From: an uncultured Clostridia bacterium
GTDB taxonomy: Bacteria > Bacillota > Clostridia > Christensenellales > CAG-314
Assembly (NCBI GenBank): GCA_944336125.1
Contig: CALVLA010000003.1
Location: forward strand, 1-64,000
Length of the DNA: 64,000 nucleotides
Direction: 5' to 3'
Position numbers and translations under genes: made by a program. The notes beneath the pieces were generated by a model. The model was not told the origin of the DNA and did no database searches. It saw only the letters and a list, made by a program, of their open reading frames with translations. This document shows positions 17,490 to 25,759 of this stretch, in pieces; the first letter of the stretch is position 1, and every line of letters starts with the position of its first letter.

Positions 17490-18398
17490 ATGTCTGATAT
17501 AAACGTGCCTTTGTCTGAAATTAAGGACGTCGTATTTCAAAAATCCGAAAACGAAGTCATTTATCCCATGGCGGTTAATTTTGCCAACGTGGCAAAATGG
17601 GCAAAGGCTTTTACGCTCACCGTTCCTGCTTTGCCTTACGGCGTAAAATCATGCAAAATAGAAAGATATTCGGTTTTTAGCAGCGAAAGCACGGTTGGCG
17701 ATTTGCTTGTTTTGGGCGATGAGCCGCAGACAGCAACCGTTTATTACACCGATTGCATAAGAGCTAAAGCTGAACCTTTGCACGGATTTGAAAAACCTTC
17801 CACAGCGCTTGGCGGAAACGTTGTGTTGGGCGACAAGGAACTTGTCGTCAGACCGGGGTCAAGCAATTATCTTATTCCGCCTTCAAAAACCGAGCTGCCG
17901 CTCACAGTATATTCGTCCGCAAATTTCTCATGCAATTACATTTACGAACAAACTATTACATGCAGCTGGGAAGAGTGCGACGGCTGTTACTGCACAAACG
18001 GCTTGGCTTGCGGCGAAAGTTACACAAACTATCTCGATTTGCCGTCAGGTCTTAAATACGCTACAGCGCTTAAAGTCAACTTGTCGGGCGGCAGCCTCGT
18101 GGGATTTAACAATTACGATGACTGCGGCTGCGACGGCTGTTACTGCTCCGACGGATCGGCTTGCCACGATATTTTTACCGGCGAGGTTTCCGCTTCCATT
18201 TTGCCGCAGGAAATTATCTACATCGTAGGCGACCCGGCTGTGCCTCTCGCTTATGAGGGCGACGTCAAAACTCCGCCTACGCTGAGAGCCGAAGTGTCGG
18301 AAGAAAACGTTACGTTTTTCCTTGAGGGCGAGGCGGCAGGAACGTACAACAAGTCAAAATCCGCCGTCATTTCAAAAATCGAGTATCTTAACTTTTGA
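17490..18398 (+). CDS. element cargo: protein with two CDGCYC cysteine motifs
   Basis: 302 residues, family not recognised. There is no signal peptide or membrane span; the sequence is beta-rich (many alternating V/T/Y strands). Two near-identical cysteine knots stand out, 51 residues apart: CDGCYCTNGLAC (C163, C166, C168, C174) and CDGCYCSDGSAC (C214, C217, C219, C225), each with one more cysteine just before (C158, C212). The paired clusters suggest metal or cluster binding or disulfide knots. GGAGG precedes the ATG by four bases. It is the first gene of a tight cargo operon; the next start is eight bases beyond its stop. Function cannot be named from sequence. Confidence 0.8.
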   Translation: MSDINVPLSEIKDVVFQKSENEVIYPMAVNFANVAKWAKAFTLTVPALPYGVKSCKIERYSVFSSESTVGDLLVLGDEPQTATVYYTDCIRAKAEPLHGFEKPSTALGGNVVLGDKELVVRPGSSNYLIPPSKTELPLTVYSSANFSCNYIYEQTITCSWEECDGCYCTNGLACGESYTNYLDLPSGLKYATALKVNLSGGSLVGFNNYDDCGCDGCYCSDGSACHDIFTGEVSASILPQEIIYIVGDPAVPLAYEGDVKTPPTLRAEVSEENVTFFLEGEAAGTYNKSKSAVISKIEYLNF

Positions 18399-18406
18399 GG
18401 TGTATT

Positions 18407-19123
18407 ATGATTGAAAAACTTTCTGTAGCCCCTGAGGTTTTTGTTTACAAAAATCCAGAGGGCAAAAATAAGTCTTTCGCTAATTTTATTGTCCGACACT
18501 GCCTTGCCAAAAACTTGCTTATGCAAAACAAGCTTTGCGTAAGATGTTCGCCTTTGCTGGCGTTGTCTTTGGCGGAAGCCTGCAAGTCGGCAGGCGTGAA
18601 GTTTTACGCCGTAACAGGGGCCAGTGACGCCATTAAAGTCAGCTTGCTTTCTCTCGGCGCGCAGGTTTATGAAATGAAAAACGGTTGGCAGGCTATGATA
18701 AACAAGGCGGTTGCAGAAGGAGCATATTACTTCGACCAGTTCGGTGACGTCGCCGTAGTGGAATACTATGCTTCCGAAGCAAAAAAGGCCGAAAGCGAGC
18801 TTGGTTTCAGACCTGATTATTTTGTGGATTTCGCAGGCAGCGGGGCAACTCTCGCAGGTTTTGCACTTTCACTCATAGGCACAAAATGCGTTTTCGGAAA
18901 AATGTGCAACGATTTGAAAGACTTTGACAAAAAAACTCACTTGAAAAAAGTCGAAAGTCTTGTGGACGTTGTAAAGGTTGAAAAAACCGACGTTTACGCT
19001 TTGCAGGAACTTTATTCAAAGTCGGCTGAAATAGGCAAGGCAAATATAGGTTCCTTTGTTTCGCTTAAAACGGCGCAGCTTCTTTCGCAAAAAGGCAGGG
19101 TGTTGATATATTGGGAAAACTGA
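18407..19123 (+). CDS. element cargo: diverged PLP fold-type II (cysteine-synthase-like) protein A
   Basis: 238 residues. The spacing of motifs follows cysteine/threonine synthases: a lysine in the N-terminal KNKSFANF segment (K22) where family members have the Schiff-base lysine, a helix AEACKSAGVKFYAVTG, the SLGAQVYEM strand that corresponds to GAEV in the family, FDQFGD, and a phosphate-cradle-like loop AGSGATLAGFAL (about 144-151) in place of GTGGTxxG. The asparagine loop (TSGNTG) of the family is missing; the position reads RCSPLLALSL. So it may be a degenerate or substrate-altered enzyme. GAGG lies just before ATG 18407. It overlaps the next gene in TGATG, suggesting coupled synthesis of a pair. 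Confidence 0.65.
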   Translation: MIEKLSVAPEVFVYKNPEGKNKSFANFIVRHCLAKNLLMQNKLCVRCSPLLALSLAEACKSAGVKFYAVTGASDAIKVSLLSLGAQVYEMKNGWQAMINKAVAEGAYYFDQFGDVAVVEYYASEAKKAESELGFRPDYFVDFAGSGATLAGFALSLIGTKCVFGKMCNDLKDFDKKTHLKKVESLVDVVKVEKTDVYALQELYSKSAEIGKANIGSFVSLKTAQLLSQKGRVLIYWEN

Positions 19124-19896
19124 TGTTCAAAGAACTTTGCGATTTGCGCAAATATTACGGCGCAGAGGGGAATTTGTTCGTTTTTAGGCAGGAAGGAGGA
19201 AAAAAACGCCATTTGGCTGAGTTTCTGTTTGACAATGCGTTAAAAAAAGGCGAGCTTAAAAAAGGTATGCCGGTGGCGGAAATTACTGCCGGAAATTTTG
19301 GGCTTGCACTTGCAAAACTTTGCGCGAAAAACAAAAGCAGGCTTTATCTTGTGCCTATAGGAAAACTTGACTCAAAGACATTGAAACGCTTGAAAAAATT
19401 CGACGTTGTTTTGGTGGAAGCGGTACCTAAAGAAGGCGAAAAGTACTGGCAGGCACTTTACCGCACTCTCGACGAAACTATAGAAAGTCAAAAGGCTTTC
19501 AGTTTTAAGCAGTTTGAAAACAGAGAGCAAATAGATTACTACCTAAATTTGTTTGAGCTGTTTCCGGACATAACGGTTGACTGCTGTTTCGACAAAATGG
19601 GGTGCGGCGCTACTCTGGCGGCACTGCACAAAAAATATCCTAAGGCGGAAATGTTTTTTGCCACTACAAATGCAATTAACGTCGATAAAGAAAGATACAT
19701 GCTTTTCGACGACGGATTTTTTCCGCAGCAAATTTTTCCTTGCGACAAAAAAGAGTACTTTGAAAATTTCGAAAAAGTGCTTGACGTATTGGAAAACATA
19801 AAAAACGCGCCTTATGCAAAACTGTCATTGTTTTGCGCTTTGCAATATCTGAAGGCAAACAAGGGAAAAAACGCTTTTGTATTTATAGGCGACTGA
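19123..19896 (+). CDS. element cargo: diverged PLP fold-type II protein B
   Basis: 257 residues, paralogous in layout to the preceding gene. Readable blocks are GGKKRHLAEFLFDNALKKGELKKG (K27 or K28 at the place of the catalytic lysine, and the helix that follows), AEITAGNFGLALAKLCA (55-67) matching the asparagine loop ETTSGNTGIALA, KQFENREQIDYY (about 129-140) matching QFxNPxN, and KMGCGATLAALH (about 158-169) for the glycine-rich phosphate loop. It keeps more of the active site than protein A. ATG 19123 overlaps the previous stop; an in-frame TTG at 19111 is an alternative. A perfect terminator follows. A heterodimer with protein A is an inference from coupling and shared fold. Confidence 0.65.
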   Translation: MFKELCDLRKYYGAEGNLFVFRQEGGKKRHLAEFLFDNALKKGELKKGMPVAEITAGNFGLALAKLCAKNKSRLYLVPIGKLDSKTLKRLKKFDVVLVEAVPKEGEKYWQALYRTLDETIESQKAFSFKQFENREQIDYYLNLFELFPDITVDCCFDKMGCGATLAALHKKYPKAEMFFATTNAINVDKERYMLFDDGFFPQQIFPCDKKEYFENFEKVLDVLENIKNAPYAKLSLFCALQYLKANKGKNAFVFIGD

Positions 19897-19923
19897 ACAG
19901 AGGGGAAACCCTCTGTTTTTTTT
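19897..19923 (+). terminator. terminator of cargo operon
   Basis: Perfect stem ACAGAGGG-gaaa-CCCTCTGT and T8, right after the last cargo stop and inside the element. Confidence 0.9.
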
Positions 19924-19943
19924 GCGTGCTTTTTGTCTGCTCT

Positions 19944-19949
19944 ACGTAT
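19944..19949 (+). repeat. right attachment core of element
   Basis: ACGTAT, the partner of 15880-15885. On the minus strand it falls on the I-Y-V codons of the binding-protein N-terminus. Confidence 0.75.
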
Positions 19950-20218
19950 ATCGCCGTTTCCGGACCCATGAGACCGATGTCGGCGTCTCCCGAAAGCACC
20001 GCGGTCATGCTTTTGTCGCTGCCGCCGCCGTTTGTAAGCTCGATTTTAAGGTTTTCCTCCTCAAAGTAACCGAGATTTTGCGCAGCGTACAGCGGAGCGT
20101 AAAATATCGAGTGGGTTACTTCGTTAATTCTTATTACGTTGTCGTCGACGTTTCCGCACGCCGCGAGAGGAAATACCGTCATGACCAACGCCATTAAGAG
20201 TATTAAAAGTTTTTTCAT
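19944..20218 (-). pseudogene. ABC substrate-binding lipoprotein, N-terminal part
   Basis: Begins with a lipoprotein signal (MKKLLILLMALVMTVFPLAACG, lipobox LAAC, anchoring cysteine 21) and continues with the NMT1/THI5-like fold: VIRINEVTHSIFYAPLYAAQNLGYFEEENL, GGGSDKSMTAVLSGDADIGLMGPETAIYV. At codon 91 it runs into the element and reads 20 foreign codons to a stop at 19883. AAGGAGG lies five bases before the ATG. Together with 15171-15879 it would encode a protein of about 327 residues, the family's normal size. As found, the product would be a membrane-tethered stub. The upstream 94 bases hold a possible promoter and no recognisable riboswitch. Confidence 0.9.
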
Positions 20219-20236
20219 ATTGCCTCCTTGTTTTTT

Positions 20237-20266
20237 ATTTTATTCTGCGGCGGACTTTTGTGTTAA
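20237..20266 (-). promoter_or_regulatory. possible promoter of the ABC operon
   Basis: Minus strand TTAACA, 18 bp, TAAAAT, about 20 bases before the binding-protein ATG. Confidence 0.4.
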
Positions 20267-20277
20267 GCTCAAAACAC

Positions 20278-20306
20278 TTGCTTTATTTTTGCCTTTTTGC
20301 TATAAT
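20278..20306 (+). promoter_or_regulatory. promoter of valS T-box leader
   Basis: TTGCTT, 17 bp, TATAAT; predicted transcript start about 20312. Confidence 0.65.
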
Positions 20307-20311
20307 CCCTT

Positions 20312-20525
20312 AAAACGTTGATGCGAAAGGAGTAACATTTCGTCTGCTTTTCAGAGAGCCGTCGTGGGTGAAAGTACGGTATGGGGCGGGTGTGAAGGTC
20401 GTTCGCGGAGTGCTTTTGCCGGGTTGCGCCGTTATACGCTTTGAGTGCGGATTTATCCGAATTTAGGTGGTACCACGGGACTGCGAAGTTTCGCCCTATC
20501 AGGCGGCTTTGCGGTTTTTTTATTT
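20312..20525 (+). ncRNA. T-box riboswitch of valS
   Basis: The T-box sequence AGGTGGTACCACGG is at 20465-20478. Upstream, stem I features are visible: an AGAGA bulge segment (20352-20358) and the apical GGGTGAAAG at about 20367. On the 3' side, GAAGGTCG contains GTC at 20398-20400, a valine codon in the position expected for the specifier. A GC-rich element with T7 follows at about 20482-20525 as the terminator alternative. Uncharged tRNA-Val should therefore promote valS transcription. The specifier assignment is by position, supported by the downstream gene. Confidence 0.93.
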
Positions 20526-20543
20526 TTTACGGAGATGTTTTTT

Positions 20544-23177
20544 ATGGAATTGGCAAAAACTTACGAACCGAAATCTTTTGAAAAAGACTTGTATTCATGG
20601 TGGGAAAGAGAAGGATTTTTTACCCCGGAAGTAGACAGCAAAAAAACTCCTTTCACTATCGTTATCCCTCCTCCTAACATTACGGGACAACTGCATATGG
20701 GGCATGCTCTCGACGAATCCATTCAGGACTGCATCATTCGTTTTAAACGTATGCAGGGGTTCAGCACGCTTTGGCTTCCCGGAACAGACCACGCGTCAAT
20801 TGCTACCGAAGTTAAAATCGTCGAGCAGCTGGCAAAAGAAGGCATCGACAAATACGACCTCGGCCGCGAAAAGTTTTTGGAAAGGGCGTGGGACTGGAAA
20901 AACCGTTACGGCGGAAGAATAGTCGAGCAGCTTAAATGTCTCGGTTCTTCCTGTGACTGGTCACGCGAAGCTTTTACCATGGACGAAAGATGTTCGCGCG
21001 CGGTCAAACACGTTTTCGTAAAACTTTACAACGAAGGACTCATATATCAGGGGAACAGAATCATCAACTGGTGTCCTGACTGTCAGACGGCACTGTCCGA
21101 CGCCGAAGTCGAATACGAAGAGCAGGCGTCGCACTTCTGGCATTTCAGGTACTTTACTCCTGACGGAAAAACAGAAGTTATCTTTGCTACCACCCGTCCT
21201 GAAACTATGCTGGGCGATACCGCAATCGCTGTTAACCCTGACGACGACAGATACCGCGACCTTGTCGGAAAAACTGTCGTAGTTCCGTTTGTCAACAGGG
21301 AAATTCCTGTAATTGCAGACGAATATGTTGAAAAAGACTTCGGAACAGGCGTGGTTAAAATTACTCCTGCCCATGACCCTAACGACTTCGAGGTTGGTTT
21401 GAGACATAATCTGCCTGTTATCAGGGTTATGAACGACGACGGCACCATGAACTCTCTCGCAGGCGAAATGTTTGCGGGACTTGACAGATACGAGTGCCGC
21501 AAAAAAATCGTCGAGGAAATGGAAAAACTCGGTCAGCTTGTAAAAATCGAGGATTACACCCACAACGTAGGCGCTTGCTATCGCTGTCACACTACGGTAG
21601 AGCCTATCGTCAGCAAGCAGTGGTTCGTTAAAATGAAACCTCTTGCCGAAAGAGCTATCGAGGTGGTTAAAAACGGCGAAATCAAATTTGTGCCTAAACG
21701 CTTCGAAAAAATTTACTTCAACTGGATGGAAAACATCAAAGACTGGTGTATTTCGCGTCAGCTTTGGTGGGGACACAGAATTCCTGTCTGGTACTGTCAA
21801 GACTGCGGCGAGGTAATTTGCAGCGAGGACGAACCGCATACCTGTCCTAAATGCTCGAGCAAAAACCTCAAACAGGACGAGGACGTTCTCGATACGTGGT
21901 TCTCGTCTGCTTTGTGGCCGTTTTCAACTTTGGGCTTCCCTGAGGAAACGGAAGATTACAAATACTTCTTCCCGACAAACGTCCTCGTAACAGGCTACGA
22001 CATCATTTTCTTCTGGGTTGCAAGGATGATTTTCTCCTCGCTTCACCACACCGGTAAAATTCCGTTCAAGGAAGTGCTTATTCACGGTATCGTTCGCGAC
22101 GCGCAGGGCAGAAAAATGAGCAAATCCCTCGGCAACGGTATCGATCCGCTTGAATTTATCGACAAATACGGCGCCGACACTTTGCGTTTTTCGCTGCTGA
22201 ACGGCGTTTCCTCCGGCGGTGACATTCGTTTCAGTGCCGATAAGGTAGAGGGCAACCGCAACTTCATGAACAAAATCTGGAATGCTTCGCGTTTCGTGCT
22301 CATGAACACTCAGGAAAAAAATCTCGTCGATATATTCTCGTCGAAACTTTCCGTTGCGGACAAGTGGATACTTAAAAAACTCAACGACGTAACTAAGGAA
22401 GTTACCGCAAACCTCGAAAGCTACGAGCTTGGCGTTGCGGCAAACAAACTTTACGACTTTGTTTGGAGCGAGTTCTGCGACTGGTACATCGAGTTTTCGA
22501 AACCTGTCCTTTACGGTATCGACGAAAACGCAAGAAATGTGAACATCAGCGTTTTGAACTTCGTACTTGACAAAATTTTGAAATTGCTTCATCCTTTCGC
22601 GCCGTTTATTACCGAGGCTATTTATCAAAATATGCCGGGACACGAAAAGACAATTATGCTGTCGGCGTTCCCTGTTTATGACAGCCGTCTCGATTTTGAG
22701 GACGACGCTGAAACCCTCGACATGATTAAGGAAATCGTCAAGTCTGTCAGAAACGCAAGAGCCGAAAGAAACGTGGCTCCTTCAAAACGTCTGCACCTTT
22801 TCATAAGACCTAGCGGCAGAGAAGAAGAAATCAAAGGGGCTTCGATCTATATCGAAAAACTTGCGGGCGCCGAAAAAATCGAATTTGTTTCGGCAGACAG
22901 AACATTTGAAAAAACGGTGGCTTTGGTTTCTGCGGGCGGCGAAGTGTTTATTCCGCTGGGTGACCTCGTCGACAAACAGAAAGAACTCGAAAGACTCAAC
23001 AAGGAACTTGACGAAGTCAATTCCGAAATCGCAAGGGCAAACGGCAAACTCTCAAACAAGGGCTTTGTCGAAAAGGCTCCGGCAAAACTCATCGAGCAGG
23101 AAAAAGAAAAACTCGAAAAGTTTAACGGCATGCTTTTGAAACTGCGTGAAAGAATTGCCGAGCTTGAAAAAATTTAA
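20544..23177 (+). CDS. valS: valyl-tRNA synthetase
   Basis: Charges tRNA-Val; 877 residues, standard for the class I enzyme. Motifs: the HIGH equivalent HMGH in [12 protein letters not shown] (about residue 50), the editing domain with [13 protein letters not shown], zinc-binding cysteines NWCPDCQ and WYCQDCGEV ... CPKCSS, and KMSKS in [14 protein letters not shown] (about residue 523). The C-terminus has the anticodon-binding bundle and a valine-specific coiled coil ([27 protein letters not shown]). Two ATGs are near; I chose 20544, ten bases after GGAG, over 20535, which overlaps it. Controlled by the T-box leader. Confidence 0.97.
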   Translation: MELAKTYEPKSFEKDLYSWWEREGFFTPEVDSKKTPFTIVIPPPNITGQLHMGHALDESIQDCIIRFKRMQGFSTLWLPGTDHASIATEVKIVEQLAKEGIDKYDLGREKFLERAWDWKNRYGGRIVEQLKCLGSSCDWSREAFTMDERCSRAVKHVFVKLYNEGLIYQGNRIINWCPDCQTALSDAEVEYEEQASHFWHFRYFTPDGKTEVIFATTRPETMLGDTAIAVNPDDDRYRDLVGKTVVVPFVNREIPVIADEYVEKDFGTGVVKITPAHDPNDFEVGLRHNLPVIRVMNDDGTMNSLAGEMFAGLDRYECRKKIVEEMEKLGQLVKIEDYTHNVGACYRCHTTVEPIVSKQWFVKMKPLAERAIEVVKNGEIKFVPKRFEKIYFNWMENIKDWCISRQLWWGHRIPVWYCQDCGEVICSEDEPHTCPKCSSKNLKQDEDVLDTWFSSALWPFSTLGFPEETEDYKYFFPTNVLVTGYDIIFFWVARMIFSSLHHTGKIPFKEVLIHGIVRDAQGRKMSKSLGNGIDPLEFIDKYGADTLRFSLLNGVSSGGDIRFSADKVEGNRNFMNKIWNASRFVLMNTQEKNLVDIFSSKLSVADKWILKKLNDVTKEVTANLESYELGVAANKLYDFVWSEFCDWYIEFSKPVLYGIDENARNVNISVLNFVLDKILKLLHPFAPFITEAIYQNMPGHEKTIMLSAFPVYDSRLDFEDDAETLDMIKEIVKSVRNARAERNVAPSKRLHLFIRPSGREEEIKGASIYIEKLAGAEKIEFVSADRTFEKTVALVSAGGEVFIPLGDLVDKQKELERLNKELDEVNSEIARANGKLSNKGFVEKAPAKLIEQEKEKLEKFNGMLLKLRERIAELEKI

Positions 23178-23184
23178 TTTACCG

Positions 23185-23213
23185 TTGTCAAACATCTGTT
23201 TTGCGGTTATAAT
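23185..23213 (+). promoter_or_regulatory. promoter of DegV gene
   Basis: TTGTCA, 17 bp, TATAAT. Confidence 0.7.
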
Positions 23214-23263
23214 GTATCTGTGAAATTCCTATTTGTGTGTAAGCAGTGTTATTAGGAGGATAT

Positions 23264-24127
23264 ATGAGAACGTTTTTTATCGATACCGATTCGGAACTGC
23301 CTTTTGAGCATGTTAAGGATTTGGGTCTGCAGCTTATAAAAATGCCTTATATTCTTGACGGCGAGGAACGTTTTGACGACGCCGGAGAGAATACCGACTA
23401 CAAGGCATTTTTCGACAAACTCCGCGAGGGCAAAACAAGTACTACTGCGGCATTGAACACTCAGGATTACCTCGAAATCTTCGAGCCTTTCTTTAAACGC
23501 GGCGACGAGATGTTTTACCTCACATTTTCCCATCAGATGAGCGCTACTTTTACATTTATGGAAGTTGCTCTTAAAGAACTTAAAGAAAAATATCCTGACG
23601 CTTCGTTCAGGTCTTTTGACTCAAAAAGTATCTCGATGGGCTGCGGAATTCAATGCTATTATGCAGGAAAAATGTTCAAGGAAGGAAAATCCTTTGATGA
23701 AATTATCGCTTTTCTTGAAGAATTTTCACCAAAAGTCGCAACATACTTTGCTGTTGACGACCTTGACCACCTTAAACGCGGCGGCAGGCTTTCGGGCGTA
23801 GCGGCATTTGCGGGAAAACTCATAGGCATCAAACCTATTTTGAACATTACCGACGAGGGTAAAATCGTAAAATACTCCACGGTCAAAGGCAGCAAAAAGG
23901 TAATCAGCTTTTTTGTTGACCGCATGAAGGAAATCGCTTCGGATCTTGATAAATATGACGTGTTTATTCTTCAGGGCGATTGTCCTGAGCAGGGTGAGGC
24001 TCTTAAAAACGCTGTTTTGGAAGCTTTCCCTCAGACAAAGGTTCACGTACAAATGGTAGGTCCTGTCATCGGTTCGCACTGCGGACCGGGAACTCTCGGC
24101 GTAATATTCCACGCGAACATGAGATAA
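23264..24127 (+). CDS. DegV family fatty-acid-binding protein
   Basis: 287 residues. DegV proteins bind a fatty acid and, as FakB, present it to the kinase FakA for phosphorylation and entry into phospholipid. Blocks seen are the N-terminal IDTDSELPFEHVKDLGL, TSTTAALNTQDYLEIF with the conserved TST, LTFSHQMSATF, DSKSISMGCGIQ, and the C-terminal VGPVIGSHCGPGTLGVIF. The first in-frame codons from 23246 are upstream of AGGAGG; ATG 23264 follows it closely. No FakA gene is in the window. Single-gene unit with its own promoter and terminator. Confidence 0.88.
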   Translation: MRTFFIDTDSELPFEHVKDLGLQLIKMPYILDGEERFDDAGENTDYKAFFDKLREGKTSTTAALNTQDYLEIFEPFFKRGDEMFYLTFSHQMSATFTFMEVALKELKEKYPDASFRSFDSKSISMGCGIQCYYAGKMFKEGKSFDEIIAFLEEFSPKVATYFAVDDLDHLKRGGRLSGVAAFAGKLIGIKPILNITDEGKIVKYSTVKGSKKVISFFVDRMKEIASDLDKYDVFILQGDCPEQGEALKNAVLEAFPQTKVHVQMVGPVIGSHCGPGTLGVIFHANMR

Positions 24128-24130
24128 TTT

Positions 24131-24158
24131 AACGGTCGGGTATCCCGACCGTTTTTTT
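24131..24158 (+). terminator. terminator of DegV gene
   Basis: AACGGTCGGG-tat-CCCGACCGTT and T7. Confidence 0.9.
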
Positions 24159-24161
24159 GTA

Positions 24162-24190
24162 TTGACTTTGCTTTTGCTGTGTGCAATAAT
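24162..24190 (+). promoter_or_regulatory. promoter of DUF1294-RluA unit
   Basis: TTGACT, 17 bp, AATAAT. The -10 ends ten bases before ATG 24201, leaving almost no leader. Confidence 0.65.
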
Positions 24191-24200
24191 CAATTTGTAT

Positions 24201-24491
24201 ATGATAGTATTGAGTGCAGGTCAAACAATTTTATTTGTATGGCTTATCGCCGCAAACGCATACGGACTTTATCTTATGGTGCACGATAAAGAAAACGCAA
24301 TCAAACGCGAGTGGAGAGTTAAGGAATCGCGTCTGTTTTTGGTTGCTCTGCTTTTCGGTGCCTTCGGGATTTGGCTGGGAATGTACGGTATGCGTCACAA
24401 AACCAAAAAGTTTTTCTTTTATGCGGGCATTCCTATGCTTGTTTGGGAAAATATTTTGGTTTCGGCGATTTTACTCATTTACGTATTATGA
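24201..24491 (+). CDS. DUF1294 small membrane protein
   Basis: 96 residues with three hydrophobic spans (ILFVWLIAANAYGLYLMV, LFLVALLFGAFGIWLGMYGM, ILVSAILLIYVL) and the family's R-x-K-E-S-R-L-F pattern (WRVKESRLFLVALLFG) and GMYGMRHKTKKFFF loop. Function of DUF1294 is unknown. There is no Shine-Dalgarno before the ATG and the -10 box ends ten bases upstream, so the message is probably leaderless or nearly so. It overlaps the pseudouridine synthase gene by four bases (ATGA). Confidence 0.8.
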   Translation: MIVLSAGQTILFVWLIAANAYGLYLMVHDKENAIKREWRVKESRLFLVALLFGAFGIWLGMYGMRHKTKKFFFYAGIPMLVWENILVSAILLIYVL

Positions 24492-25354
24492 AGTATTTTT
24501 TTACCGTCGGCGAGTTTGATGGCGCTCTTGCCGAATTTTTACTTTCTCAGGGCGTTTCTTCAAGGATTTTGACTTCGCTCAGGAAAAAACCCGGATTAAT
24601 GCTTGTCAACGGAAAAGTCGCTTTTTCCGACTGCCGTGTAAAAACAGGCGACGAAGTAACAATTAATATAATTGACAAAACTGCGGATCATGAGCCGTAT
24701 CTCGACCAACAGGTGGATTTTTTGTTTGAAGACGAGCATTTGTGCGTAATCGACAAGCCGTATGGACTTGCTTCGATAGAAACGCGTCTTTATTATTCAA
24801 AAAGTTTGCCAAACGTGCTTGCCGCAAAATGGGGAAGGGAGTTTTCCTATCATCCTTTAAACCGCCTTGACAAAGACACCTCCGGGCTAATGATTGTCGC
24901 AAAAAACTCATTTGCTCACAGCAAGCTTGACGCTTTGTTGCAAAAGGGTGGCGTAAAAAAAAGTTACCTCGCATTGGTTCGGGGTATTTTGCCGGAGAAA
25001 GGTGTTTTTGACTTTCCTATAGGCGAAAAAAGAGGAGAGCTTAAACGCTTTGTTTCAGTCGACGGAAAAACTGCGGTTACTTCCTTTGTCAGGGTAAAAA
25101 AATTTAAAGCGGCATCTCTTGCCGAGGTTTCGCTTTTGTCGGGACGCACTCATCAGATAAGGCTGCATTTTTCACATGCCGGCTTTCCGCTTTTGGGCGA
25201 CTCTCTTTACGGGGGCGATACTTCGCTTATTTCAAGACAGGCTCTGCATTCGGCAAAACTTTCATTCGTTCATCCTTTTACGCAAAAGCTCATGACATTT
25301 GAAAGCAAGCTGCCGGACGACATTGATTTTGCGATAAAACGATTGGAGGTTTAA
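24488..25354 (+). CDS. RluA-family RNA pseudouridine synthase
   Basis: 288 residues. An N-terminal S4-like segment (GALAEFLLSQGVSSRILTSLRKKPGLMLVNGKV) is followed by the catalytic domain with HPLNRLDKDTSGLMIVAKN; the Asp of RLD is the nucleophile. The later motifs AEVSLLSGRTHQIRLHFSHAGFPLLGDSLYG are the RluA C-terminal signature. It isomerises uridine in ribosomal or transfer RNA; which position is not readable. It starts inside the DUF1294 stop (ATGA) and is followed one base later by csoR. Confidence 0.92.
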   Translation: MKYFFTVGEFDGALAEFLLSQGVSSRILTSLRKKPGLMLVNGKVAFSDCRVKTGDEVTINIIDKTADHEPYLDQQVDFLFEDEHLCVIDKPYGLASIETRLYYSKSLPNVLAAKWGREFSYHPLNRLDKDTSGLMIVAKNSFAHSKLDALLQKGGVKKSYLALVRGILPEKGVFDFPIGEKRGELKRFVSVDGKTAVTSFVRVKKFKAASLAEVSLLSGRTHQIRLHFSHAGFPLLGDSLYGGDTSLISRQALHSAKLSFVHPFTQKLMTFESKLPDDIDFAIKRLEV

Positions 25355-25355
25355 T

Positions 25356-25625
25356 ATGAAACACAGGGACATCGAGGACATAAAACAAATCAGCAACAGA
25401 CTTGCCACAATCGAAGGACACATCAGAGGCGTTAAGCAAATGGTCGCAGAAGGTAAAAACTGCGAGGAAATTTTGCTGCAGCTTTACGCCATAAACTGCT
25501 CACTGAAAAAACTCTCAAAACACATACTAAACGAACACCTTAACTCATGCGTCAAGGAAAGCATCGAAAGAGGAGACACCGAGGTGCTTGAAAAATTTTC
25601 AGATATTCTCGAAAAATATATCTGA
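25356..25625 (+). CDS. csoR: CsoR/RcnR-family metal-sensing repressor
   Basis: 89-residue all-helical DUF156 protein. Metal-site residues are recognisable: Cys in GKNCEEILLQLYAI (about 37), His in SKHILNEHLNSCV (about 58-62) and Cys in the same segment (about 66), the Cys-His-Cys pattern of copper-type CsoR. RLATIEGHIRGVKQMV is the family's first helix. It starts one base after the pseudouridine synthase stop, with GAGG upstream. The operator-like GC inverted repeat just before the metal ATPase (25719-25747) is its likely target, so it probably represses that pump until Cu(I) or a similar ion binds. Confidence 0.88.
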   Translation: MKHRDIEDIKQISNRLATIEGHIRGVKQMVAEGKNCEEILLQLYAINCSLKKLSKHILNEHLNSCVKESIERGDTEVLEKFSDILEKYI

Positions 25626-25640
25626 TTTTTTAAGTATTAA

Positions 25641-25668
25641 AAAAACCGCTTAGGCGGTTTTATTTTTT
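25641..25668 (+). terminator. terminator after csoR
   Basis: AAACCGC-ttag-GCGGTTT with a following T run. Confidence 0.8.
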
Positions 25669-25680
25669 TGTCGCAAACTG

Positions 25681-25709
25681 TTGACATATTCATTTTCCGG
25701 TAGTAGTAT
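25681..25709 (+). promoter_or_regulatory. promoter of metal ATPase
   Basis: TTGACA, 17 bp, TAGTAT. Confidence 0.6.
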
Positions 25710-25718
25710 ATAAACAGT

Positions 25719-25747
25719 AATACCCCCTCTGCACGGGGGTGGGGGTA
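25719..25747 (+). promoter_or_regulatory. CsoR-like operator
   Basis: AATACCCCC-tctgcac-GGGGGT with a second GGGGGTA half site, over the expected transcription start. CsoR operators are TACCC/GGGTA-type GC inverted repeats, and a csoR gene lies just upstream. Confidence 0.65.
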
Positions 25748-25759
25748 AGGAGGTTTGTT

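Larger units (their letters stand above)
15880..19949. mobile_element. 4.06-kb serine-recombinase element splitting a binding-protein gene
   Basis: Seen: the 6-bp sequence ACGTAT occurs at 15880-15885 and 19944-19949, flanked outside by the two halves of one binding-protein gene. Inside are a serine recombinase whose stop is 22 bases from the left repeat, a possible small ORF, a three-gene cargo operon on the plus strand, and a terminator near the right end. The period between repeats is 4,064 bp. Removing one period joins the codons as ATA TAC GTC TAC (I-Y-V-Y) with no frame change. Known: recombinase next to one end, a short shared core and no transposase terminal inverted repeats fit large serine recombinase integration. 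Inferred: the element was acquired by site-specific integration and may excise. Base composition is like the host, so it is native to the lineage or old. Confidence 0.88.

Noticed and set aside
18407-19896. Calling the two cargo PLP-like proteins cysteine synthase (cysK)
   Set aside because: Key segments are too diverged, especially the asparagine loop of protein A, and both are shorter than CysK; only the fold family is supported.
15880-19949. Assembly chimera as the explanation for the split binding protein
   Set aside because: The two halves rejoin exactly in frame at a shared 6-bp core beside a recombinase gene; a random misjoin would not give that. Read data could still test it.
20219-20312. 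Thiamine (TPP) or other riboswitch ahead of the binding-protein operon
   Set aside because: The leader is short and I found no TPP core such as CTGAGA, so the substrate is left open.
20961-21839. Minus-strand open frame inside valS
   Set aside because: Antisense to valS core, with no start signals.
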